A DNA stretch of 47,197 bases from Bacillota bacterium (GTDB taxonomy: Bacteria; Bacillota; Clostridia; Oscillospirales; Ruminococcaceae): contig JAEZKF010000036.1 of NCBI GenBank assembly GCA_023415575.1, forward strand, positions 1 through 47,197. Direction: 5' to 3'. Shown in pieces: positions 1 through 6,676 of this stretch (within the stretch, counting starts at the first letter, position 1; every line of letters starts with the position of its first letter). Both the position numbers and the translations under genes were made by a program. The notes under the pieces were generated by a model. The model saw only the letters and a list, made by a program, of their open reading frames with translations, ran no database searches and had not been told where the DNA came from.

Positions 1-135
1 AGCAGCCTTGCGGCTCAACTGGAGGACGAAGAACTTGCCCCTGCCGACCTAACAGCATTTTATCACGGGCATCTCAAAGCCTGTCGATACCTGAAATTGT
101 TTATTCAAAAATTAGTATACGAGGAGGTCGTGCCC

Positions 136-471
136 ATGAGCATCCGAATAGCCTTTGCAAGCACAGACGGCGCATACATCGACCAGCATTTCGGCAGCGC
201 CCGTTTCTTTCAGATTTATGACATAGATGACACTGTGTATGAACCGGTGGAAACCCGCACAACCCAGGCGCGTTGTCAGGGCAACTGCGAAGGAGGGTTT
301 GACCACCTGTACGAAGTGCTCAAGGATTGCGACGCCGTGTTCGTTTTAAAGATCGGGCAGGGGGCAGCTGCGTATATGATTGGGCGCGGGAAACGCGTTT
401 TTGAGGCACAAGGTGCTGTTGAGGATATTTTAGAGCAAATCATCGTATCGAATCTGCTGGAACAGGGGTGA
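136..471 (+). CDS. NifX/NafY-type dinitrogenase cofactor-binding domain protein
   Basis: The product is a small (111 aa) single-domain protein of the dinitrogenase iron-molybdenum cofactor biosynthesis family (NifX, NafY, C-terminal NifB). The family binds or carries iron-sulfur cofactor precursors between NifB and a nitrogenase-type enzyme. Visible hallmarks are the N-terminal strand IRIAFAS, the DQHFG motif near residues 15-19, the FxIYDI strand and the C-terminal GAAAYMIGRG segment before a helix. The ATG at 136 was chosen because GAGGAGG (121-127) lies 8 bases upstream. The same frame is open to the left edge, so the domain could instead be the C-terminus of a longer protein. The next gene, a NifB homologue lacking this domain, starts 8 bases downstream, so the two probably work together in cofactor assembly. 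Confidence 0.85.
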   Translation: MSIRIAFASTDGAYIDQHFGSARFFQIYDIDDTVYEPVETRTTQARCQGNCEGGFDHLYEVLKDCDAVFVLKIGQGAAAYMIGRGKRVFEAQGAVEDILEQIIVSNLLEQG

Positions 472-478
472 ACGTTCA

Positions 479-1354
479 ATGTCAAAGTCGTTTGAGGAGC
501 TTACAAAATCGCATCCCTGCTTTTCGGTGGGAGCAAAGATCAACAAGGGCAGGGTACATCTGCCGGTATCTCCAGGCTGCAACATCCGCTGTCTTTTTTG
601 CGACCGCAGAATCAACGATGTGGAAAACCGCCCCGGGGTTGCGTCTGCAATCATCACACCCCAAGAGGCGGTGGAGGTTGTGCGCAGGGCGGTAGCGCTT
701 TGCCCCGATATCACGGTGGCAGGGGTGGCAGGCCCCGGCGATACGTTGGCAACCCCCTATGCACTTGAGACCTTCCGCCTGATTAAAAAGGAATTTCCGA
801 ACATCATCAAGTGCATGAGCACCAACGGCCTTCTGCTGCCCGATTATGCCGAGGACATAATCGAGGTGGGGATAGACACCCTCACCGTAACCGTCAACGC
901 AGTCGACCCCTTCATTCAAGCGCAGATTTGCAGCGGCATTACATACCACGGCAAGCGGTATGAGCATGAAGAGGCTGCAAGAATACTGATTGATAATCAG
1001 CTTCGCGGAATTAAGATAGTTTCGGATGCCGGAATTACCGTCAAGGTCAACACGGTGCTAATCCCTGAGATAAACGCTGAGCATATCAGCGAGGTCGCCG
1101 AGACTGTTGCAAAGGCAGGGGCGAAACTCTACAACATCATCCCGCTGATTCCGCAGCATGAGCTTAGCTGGTGCACAGCACCCGGATGCGATCTTGTCAG
1201 CCTTGTGCGCGGCGAGGCGGAGCAGTACATAAAAGTCTTTCGCCATTGTCAGCGGTGCAGGGCCGATGCGGTGGGCATTCCCGGAGGAGAAGACTTTTCG
1301 GGGCAAATTTATATCCGCCCCGTTGTGCAGGAGAATACCTTTTCCCACGGCTGA
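479..1354 (+). CDS. nifB: NifB-type radical SAM cofactor maturase (short form)
   Basis: This 291 aa protein matches the radical SAM core of NifB, which builds the carbide-containing iron-sulfur precursor (NifB-co) used by nitrogenase-type enzymes. The N-terminal HPCFS motif (residues 12-16) is followed by the radical SAM triad CxxxCxxC (Cys34, Cys38, Cys41) and a STNG segment in the barrel. The NifB-specific C-terminal CQRCRADAVG motif has Cys257 and Cys260. NifB proteins with a fused NifX domain are much longer. Here that domain is a separate gene immediately upstream. The ATG at 479 follows AGGGGTGA, which overlaps the stop of the previous gene, so translation is probably coupled. Presence of NifB implies that the enzyme served by this operon carries a NifB-derived cluster. 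The symbol is by homology, and a Mar-specific name may be more apt. Confidence 0.88.
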   Translation: MSKSFEELTKSHPCFSVGAKINKGRVHLPVSPGCNIRCLFCDRRINDVENRPGVASAIITPQEAVEVVRRAVALCPDITVAGVAGPGDTLATPYALETFRLIKKEFPNIIKCMSTNGLLLPDYAEDIIEVGIDTLTVTVNAVDPFIQAQICSGITYHGKRYEHEEAARILIDNQLRGIKIVSDAGITVKVNTVLIPEINAEHISEVAETVAKAGAKLYNIIPLIPQHELSWCTAPGCDLVSLVRGEAEQYIKVFRHCQRCRADAVGIPGGEDFSGQIYIRPVVQENTFSHG

Positions 1355-1448
1355 GTGCAATTTATCCATAAAGGGGGTGGTGTTATATGATGTGTGATTG
1401 TGACATGCCGGACTGTAGCCACATGCGACAACCGAAAGGAGAGAACTT

Positions 1449-2768
1449 ATGGCAAACGATACCCCTCGGTCTGCGTATCGGTTTGATACGCAAAAGCTTC
1501 GCGCAGGATACGAGCCCAAAGAGCACAATTACGCCGTATCACCGCCAATCTATCAAACCACGTCTTACGATTTTCGGGATGTGCAAAATGCAAAGAACCT
1601 GTTCAGTTTTCAGGAGCTGGGCTTTCTGTACACCCGTGTGGGCAACCCCACCGTTGCCGTTTTAGAAGAAAGAGTAAAGACCTTAGACGGCGCGGGGGCT
1701 GCGCTGGCGGTAGCCTCCGGAATGGCGGCTATCAGTTACACCCTGCTAAACCTGGCAGAGGGCGGCGGTAGGATTTTGACCTCCCCCTACCTGTACGGCG
1801 GAAGTGCAGACAGCTTCAAAAAGCTCTACCCGAAGTTTGGCATTCATATTGACATCGCCAAACACATCGAAGACCCGAAAAACCTTGCAAGTGAGATAAA
1901 GCCCGACACCAAGGCAATCTATATTGAGAGCATCAGCAACCCGAGCGGTGTATTGCTTGATGTAGATGCGATTGCCAAGGTGGCCCACGAGCATGGTATT
2001 CCGCTTGTAGTGGATAACACGGTTGCAACGCCTTATCTCTTTAACCCAATCGAGCACGGTGCGGATATTGTGGTGTATTCCGCCACCAAGGGTCTGAATG
2101 GCCACGGCAACCTGATTGCGGGCCTAATCTTAGAAAACGGCACATTCCACTATTCCGCTGAGAAGTTCCCGCAGTTCTATGAAAAATACTACACCCTCCG
2201 TGATGGAAACGATGTTCCCAGAAGCTTTATTGAGGTGTTCCCAGAAGCTCCCTTTACCTCGCGTATTCGGTTTAACTACCTCAACTACTTCGGCGCAGCG
2301 CTTTCCCCGTTTGATGCCTATCTCGCCATCATCGGCCTTGAAACATTGTCGGAGCGGGTGGCAAAGCAGGTACACAACGCCCATACACTGGCAGAGTACC
2401 TGTCCGCACATGAGGCGGTGGAGTTTGTTCGGTACCCGGCGCTTAAATCAAGCCCGTATTATGACCTATACAGGCGCGACTTTCCAAAAGGGGCCGGCGG
2501 AATCCTTGCATTCGGCTTCAAGGGTACGCAGGAGCAGCGGGAGGCGTTTCTGAACTCGGTGAAGCTCTTTCACTACCATGTCAACATCGGGGACGCGCGC
2601 TCGCTCATCGTCAACTCGCCGCAGACTACCCACGGCGAGCTAGAACCCCACGAAAAGGTAGTGGCTGATATCCCGGAAAACCTCATCCGCATCTCGGCGG
2701 GGCTTGAAGACCCGCTGGATTTGCTCGCTGATCTGGAACAGGCGTTCCAAAAGGCACTTGCCATATAA
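1449..2768 (+). CDS. metY: O-acetylhomoserine sulfhydrylase (Cys/Met metabolism PLP enzyme)
   Basis: This 439 aa protein is a full-length PLP enzyme of the Cys/Met metabolism family, closest to O-acetyl-L-homoserine aminocarboxypropyltransferase. That enzyme replaces the acetate of O-acetylhomoserine with sulfide or methanethiol, giving homocysteine or methionine. The YTRVGNPT substrate/cofactor motif lies at residues 61-68, the SGMAA motif near 90, VVDNT near 187-191, and the PLP lysine is Lys214 in SATKG. The start is the ATG at 1449 behind AAAGGAG (1435-1441). Its position between NifB- and NifH-type genes is the strongest hint that the operon releases a thiol that is captured into methionine. 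This matches the logic of methylthio-alkane reductase loci, but the substrate here is inferred. Confidence 0.9.
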   Translation: MANDTPRSAYRFDTQKLRAGYEPKEHNYAVSPPIYQTTSYDFRDVQNAKNLFSFQELGFLYTRVGNPTVAVLEERVKTLDGAGAALAVASGMAAISYTLLNLAEGGGRILTSPYLYGGSADSFKKLYPKFGIHIDIAKHIEDPKNLASEIKPDTKAIYIESISNPSGVLLDVDAIAKVAHEHGIPLVVDNTVATPYLFNPIEHGADIVVYSATKGLNGHGNLIAGLILENGTFHYSAEKFPQFYEKYYTLRDGNDVPRSFIEVFPEAPFTSRIRFNYLNYFGAALSPFDAYLAIIGLETLSERVAKQVHNAHTLAEYLSAHEAVEFVRYPALKSSPYYDLYRRDFPKGAGGILAFGFKGTQEQREAFLNSVKLFHYHVNIGDARSLIVNSPQTTHGELEPHEKVVADIPENLIRISAGLEDPLDLLADLEQAFQKALAI

Positions 2769-2793
2769 CGACATTTAGGAGGAAATACATACG

Positions 2794-3843
2794 ATGAAAA
2801 CTGTAAAGAAAGGCTTTACTCTTTTAGCCCTGATTCTTGCTTTTACCCTCTTGTTTACTGCCTGTGCGTCTTCCGCAGCTCCTGCTGCTTCGACCCCACA
2901 GCAGCCCCAGTACAAGTTCGGCAAGATTGACATACCCGGCAAGGACGGCGCTCTTTGCGGTGCCCCTATCTACATCGCATATGAAAAGGGCTTTTTCGCA
3001 GAGGAAGGGTTTGATGTAAACCTTATCTCTGCCGACTCCGAAACCCGTAAGATTGGCCTTAATAACGGAACCATTCCGATTGTAAACGGCGACTTTCAGT
3101 TCTTCCCCTCGATAGAGGAGGGCGTGAAGGTTAAGGTCGTGGACGGCCTGCACTATGGTTGTATTAAGTTTGTCGTGCCCAAGGATTCCCCGATTAGCAC
3201 GGTTGAGGACCTCAAGGGCAAGCGAATCGGTGTGGATGAAATCGGCGGCACGCCTCATCAGGTTGCAAGCGTATGGCTTGAAAAGGCCGGCATCTCTGCC
3301 AAGCAGCAGGATGGCGAGGTGACCTTCCTGCCATACTCGGATGGTAACCTTGAGCTGGAAGCGGTCAAGAGCGGGGACATCGACGTTGCCGCCCTGTGGG
3401 ACCCGCTGGGTTCTATTGCCGAGAAGAGCGGCGAGTATAAGGTGATCTTTGACCTTTCCACCGACCCGACCTTCGCGGGGAAATACTGCTGCTTCCTGTA
3501 TGCCTCGTCCAAGGTAATCGAGGAAGAGCCTGAGAAGATTGCAGCCTTACTGCGCGCATACCGCAAGGCGCAGAACTGGATAGCCGAAAACCCCAAGGAG
3601 GCTGTAAACATCATCTCGGATAAGAAGTACTCCGCTATCGATGACAAGGAGCTTGCAGAAAAGCTCGTTATCAGCTACGCCTACCCGTCCTTTGAGGACC
3701 GCAAGTCAGGCAAGACACACATCAAGGAGGATGTGGAGTACTTTGTCACAGAGCTTAAGAACATCGGCTATCTCAAGACAAACGACCCCACCGCCTTTGC
3801 CGCGCAGATCTATCAGGAGATTGATGTCGACAAGGCATCCTAA
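2794..3843 (+). CDS. ABC transporter substrate-binding lipoprotein (NMT1/SsuA/TauA type)
   Basis: This 349 aa extracytoplasmic binding protein has a lipoprotein signal peptide: a KK-rich N-terminus, a hydrophobic core and the lipobox LFTAC with Cys24 as the acylated residue. The mature part has the features of the NMT1/THI5, SsuA and TauA group: PIYIAYEKGFFAEEGFDV near the N-terminus, a strand reading VVPKDSPI, and DLKGKRIGVDE. That group delivers sulfonates, taurine, nitrate or pyrimidine precursors to SsuBC-type complexes. GGAGG (2779-2783) precedes the ATG. The permease and ATPase genes follow directly, so this is a complete importer within the nitrogenase-like operon. An organosulfur ligand is plausible from context, but no ligand can be read from the sequence. 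Confidence 0.88.
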   Translation: MKTVKKGFTLLALILAFTLLFTACASSAAPAASTPQQPQYKFGKIDIPGKDGALCGAPIYIAYEKGFFAEEGFDVNLISADSETRKIGLNNGTIPIVNGDFQFFPSIEEGVKVKVVDGLHYGCIKFVVPKDSPISTVEDLKGKRIGVDEIGGTPHQVASVWLEKAGISAKQQDGEVTFLPYSDGNLELEAVKSGDIDVAALWDPLGSIAEKSGEYKVIFDLSTDPTFAGKYCCFLYASSKVIEEEPEKIAALLRAYRKAQNWIAENPKEAVNIISDKKYSAIDDKELAEKLVISYAYPSFEDRKSGKTHIKEDVEYFVTELKNIGYLKTNDPTAFAAQIYQEIDVDKAS

Positions 3844-3862
3844 ATCTCTTTTGGAGGAGTGA

Positions 3863-4936
3863 ATGGTGAGTATCAGTTCTGTATCGTCTAAAAAGGCTGT
3901 GGTACCGCCCCTGCAGTTGCAGGGGCGGTACCAACAAGGTAATATATCCGGCGGAATCCGATATGTAGGGTTGACTGTAGCCACGATTGCGGGCTTTCTC
4001 GTCGCGATTCTAGTTAGTCTGTTCTTCCCGCAGGTAGCAACCCTTGATAGTGTGGCCTATCCCATAAGCGAAACAGTGAGCATAACCGCAAACCAAACCT
4101 ACCGCTTGGTGCTCTTGTTTATTGTTTTACTCTACATAGGCATTGCCCTGTTTTCGTCAAGGGATATCGACCGCAGGGAGAAGTTCCTAAGCCGTGTTCC
4201 ATTCCGCTTTGCAATCGGTCTTGTGGTTGCTCTGTGGGATATCCTCGGAACAAAGCTGCTGCTCTTGCCCCAGCCCTTCTTTCCGGGGCCATCGAGGATT
4301 ATTGAGTCCTTTCTGATTGAGGGCGGCTACATCTTAAATAACACACTCTACTCGCTTCGCCTGTTCACCGTGGGCTTTACCGTGGGTGTAGCATTCGGAG
4401 TGGGTACAGGAATTTTGATTGGCTGGTTCCCGAAGGTCTACTACTGGGTTTATCCGGTACTCAAGATAACGGGTGTAATTCCGGCTGTGGCATGGATGCC
4501 CTTTGCATTGACCCTATTCCCAACCCCGTTTTCGGCGGCGGCCTTTCTGATTGTCATCTGCGCGTGGTTCCCCGTGGCGTTTTTGACCGCGCAGGGCATA
4601 GCAAGTACGCCCCGTGTGCACTTTGAGGTGGCAAAAACCCTGGGCGCAAATACCTCCTATCTGGTCTTTCGGGTCGCAATCCCCCATGCCATGCCGCAGA
4701 TCTTTACGGGGATATCCACAGCAAACGGGTTTGCCTTTACCACCCTTGTTATGTCCGAGATGATGGGCCAGCCCGGCGGACTCGGCTACTACATCAACGC
4801 GTCCAAGGTGTGGTCCGCCTACTATAAGGTGTTTGCCGCAATTATAGTAATGGCTATTCTGTTTTCTGCCATCATGAAGATTATCGGCAGAATACAGGGC
4901 TATGTTTTGCGGTGGCAGAGGGGGCTTGTTAAATGA
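3863..4936 (+). CDS. ABC transporter permease (SsuC/TauC type, N-terminally extended)
   Basis: This 357 aa inner-membrane permease has a BPD_transp_1 domain in its C-terminal two thirds. The EAA coupling loop that docks the ATPase is at EVAKTLGANTSYLVFRVAIP. SsuC/TauC permeases are usually about 250-270 aa. This one has an extra N-terminal region with two likely membrane spans (around residues 33-55 and 80-97) linked by an outward loop. The start is the ATG at 3863 behind GGAGG (3852-3856). A perfect 16-bp inverted repeat (3900-3933) lies inside the first 25 codons, which is unusual and could affect translation. The stop overlaps the ATPase start (ATGA), showing translational coupling. Confidence 0.87.
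   Translation: MVSISSVSSKKAVVPPLQLQGRYQQGNISGGIRYVGLTVATIAGFLVAILVSLFFPQVATLDSVAYPISETVSITANQTYRLVLLFIVLLYIGIALFSSRDIDRREKFLSRVPFRFAIGLVVALWDILGTKLLLLPQPFFPGPSRIIESFLIEGGYILNNTLYSLRLFTVGFTVGVAFGVGTGILIGWFPKVYYWVYPVLKITGVIPAVAWMPFALTLFPTPFSAAAFLIVICAWFPVAFLTAQGIASTPRVHFEVAKTLGANTSYLVFRVAIPHAMPQIFTGISTANGFAFTTLVMSEMMGQPGGLGYYINASKVWSAYYKVFAAIIVMAILFSAIMKIIGRIQGYVLRWQRGLVK
3900..3933. repeat. perfect 16-bp inverted repeat inside the 5' end of the permease gene
   Basis: The arms TGGTACCGCCCCTGCA (3900-3915) and its exact complement (3918-3933) are separated by two bases (GT). The structure begins 37 bases after the permease ATG and is coded as VVPPLQLQGRYQ. In RNA it would form a very stable, GC-rich hairpin close to the initiation site. 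It could be a translational brake, a pause or processing site, or the relic of a small palindromic insertion. No U-run follows, so it is not a standard terminator. Confidence 0.85.
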
Positions 4937-5718
4937 TTGCAGAGAGGTTAATAGAAATCCGTGCGGTGAACCGCACATATGTAGATACCAATGACAACAC
5001 AGTCGAAGCGCTCAAGGACATCAACCTTTCAATTGAGCGAGGAGAATTCGTTTCAATTATCGGCCCCTCCGGCTGCGGCAAAACGACCCTTCTGCGCCTG
5101 CTGGCGGGCTTGGACACCCCGGAATCGGGTAGCATTACGCTAAACGGCAGAACAATCACAAAGCCGGACCCCGACCGCGGCTATGTGTTCCAGCAGGGGA
5201 GCCTGTTCCCGTGGCTCACGGTGGAAAAGAACATCGCGTCAGGGTTAATCGCAACAGGGAAGTACAAGGAAAACAAACAGGATGTCGAGCAGTTTATCGA
5301 TTTGATTGGCCTTAAGGGCTTTGAGAAGACATACCCCCATCAGATTTCCGGCGGAATGGCGCAGCGCGTTGCGATTGCAAGAGCGCTTATAAACCATCCG
5401 GTCGCCCTCTTGCTTGACGAACCGATGGGGGCGCTCGACGCCTTTACGCGCGCAGACCTGCAGGATAAACTGCTGGAGCTGTGGGAGAAAAACAGAACCA
5501 CGATGGTACTGGTCACCCATGACGTGGACGAAGCGCTTTACCTAAGTGACCGAATTGTGATTATGACGCCCCGCCCGGGCAGAATCAGCGAGATACTCAG
5601 TGTTCCGCTAGCAAGACCCCGGGCAAGGAGCAGTCCGGATTTTATGGCGTTACGCAGCAAAATCCTTGAAAAACTTCATCTTGCCAGTGCGGTTCCACAA
5701 CCGGAATATACAATATAA
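4933..5718 (+). CDS. ABC transporter ATP-binding protein (SsuB/TauB type)
   Basis: This 261 aa cytoplasmic ATPase energises the importer formed with the two preceding genes. It has Walker A GPSGCGKTT near residues 44-52, the Q-loop VFQQGSLFPWLTV, the ABC signature ISGGMAQRVAIARAL, Walker B LLLDEPMGALD and the H-loop histidine in LVTHDVDEAL. The residues after the Q-loop (PWLTV) are characteristic of the nitrate/sulfonate/taurine importer ATPases. The ATG at 4933 overlaps the permease stop by four bases. The length is normal for the family and all catalytic motifs are intact. The NifH-type gene follows after 12 bases, so importer and reductase components are co-transcribed. Confidence 0.93.
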   Translation: MIAERLIEIRAVNRTYVDTNDNTVEALKDINLSIERGEFVSIIGPSGCGKTTLLRLLAGLDTPESGSITLNGRTITKPDPDRGYVFQQGSLFPWLTVEKNIASGLIATGKYKENKQDVEQFIDLIGLKGFEKTYPHQISGGMAQRVAIARALINHPVALLLDEPMGALDAFTRADLQDKLLELWEKNRTTMVLVTHDVDEALYLSDRIVIMTPRPGRISEILSVPLARPRARSSPDFMALRSKILEKLHLASAVPQPEYTI

Positions 5719-5730
5719 GGAGAATATGCC

Positions 5731-6588
5731 ATGTCAGAACCTAAGAGACTCAGGCAAATAGCCATCTACGGAAAAGGAGGCATCGGAAAGTCCACCACCA
5801 CCCAAAACCTGACGGCAGGCCTTGCGGAAAGCGGGAAGAAGGTTATGGTGGTAGGCTGTGACCCAAAGGCCGATTCCACCAGGCTGCTTTTGGGCGGGCT
5901 AGCACAACAAACGGTGCTTGATACCCTGCGGGAAACCGGCGACGCCATTGAGCTATCCAATATCATGCGCGAAGGATACCTAGGAATTCGATGTGTGGAA
6001 TCGGGCGGGCCGGAGCCGGGCGTCGGCTGCGCGGGAAGAGGGATTATCACCTCAATCGGCCTTTTGGAGCGCTTGGGCGCCTATACGGATGATTTGGATT
6101 ATGTCTTTTACGACGTTCTGGGCGATGTAGTCTGCGGCGGCTTTGCCATGCCAATCCGTGAGGGAAAGGCGAAAGAGATTTACATCGTGGCGAGCGGAGA
6201 GATGATGGCCCTGTACGCTGCCAACAACATCTCAAAAGGAATTGCAAAATACGCAAGGGCCGGCGGGGTAAGACTTGGGGGAATCATCTGCAACAGTCGT
6301 AATGTCGACCGTGAGCTTGAGCTGCTCAAGGCCTTTGCTGCAGAGCTTGGTACCCAGCTTATCTACTTTGTGCCTCGCGATAACGTCGTCCAGCGGGCTG
6401 AAATTCGCCGAAAGACGGTCATCGAATACAGCCCGCAGGAAAGGCAGGCACAAGAATACCGCAACCTTGCGAAAGCAATTGACGAAAATGATATGTTCAC
6501 AATTCCAAAGCCCATGGAGCAGTCGCGCTTAGAGGAAATCCTGCTCGAACATGGTCTGATGGAGCCTGTGGACGATTACGTGATATAG
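5731..6588 (+). CDS. NifH-type nitrogenase-like iron protein (MarH-like)
   Basis: This 285 aa protein is a NifH/BchL-superfamily reductase. It is a homodimeric ATPase that carries one [4Fe-4S] cluster between its subunits and passes electrons to a nitrogenase-like catalytic partner. The P-loop GKGGIGKST is at residues 14-22 and CDPKADST at 43-50. Both cluster cysteines are present: Cys100 in GVGCAGRG and Cys135 in DVVCGGFAMPIR. Arg103 is the position that can be ADP-ribosylated in true NifH. GGAG (5720-5723) precedes the ATG. It is the last gene of the operon and is followed by a hairpin terminator. Together with NifB, MetY and a sulfonate-type importer, it fits the methylthio-alkane reductase iron protein better than N2-fixing NifH. 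A generic Nfl or alternative-nitrogenase role cannot be excluded. Confidence 0.9.
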   Translation: MSEPKRLRQIAIYGKGGIGKSTTTQNLTAGLAESGKKVMVVGCDPKADSTRLLLGGLAQQTVLDTLRETGDAIELSNIMREGYLGIRCVESGGPEPGVGCAGRGIITSIGLLERLGAYTDDLDYVFYDVLGDVVCGGFAMPIREGKAKEIYIVASGEMMALYAANNISKGIAKYARAGGVRLGGIICNSRNVDRELELLKAFAAELGTQLIYFVPRDNVVQRAEIRRKTVIEYSPQERQAQEYRNLAKAIDENDMFTIPKPMEQSRLEEILLEHGLMEPVDDYVI

Positions 6589-6613
6589 TGCATTGCATCT
6601 CCAAAATACAATC

Positions 6614-6663
6614 ATACCCCCGACAAAGGCTAGTCAAAACTTTCTGTCCTTTATCGGGGGTAT
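6614..6663. terminator. bidirectional hairpin between convergent operons
   Basis: The arms ATACCCCCGA (6614-6623) and TCGGGGGTAT (6654-6663) pair perfectly. A further short pairing of CAAAGG with CCTTT extends the stem. The site lies between the stop of the NifH-type gene and the stop of the convergent lipoprotein gene. There is no long U-run on either side, so efficiency is uncertain, but the position is ideal for a shared terminator. Confidence 0.7.
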
Positions 6664-6676
6664 ACTTATCTATCTA

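Noticed and set aside
1355..1448. Possible SAM or other sulfur riboswitch ahead of metY
   Set aside because: The spacer is too short and shows no SAM-I type core or terminator.
1387..1665. Full 92-codon frame overlapping the start of metY
   Set aside because: Most of it is the +1 shadow of metY. Only its cysteine-rich beginning is kept as a possible leader.
5731..6588. NifH-type gene as evidence of nitrogen fixation
   Set aside because: Context with O-acetylhomoserine sulfhydrylase and a sulfonate-type importer, without nifDK or nifEN in view, does not support a diazotrophy call.
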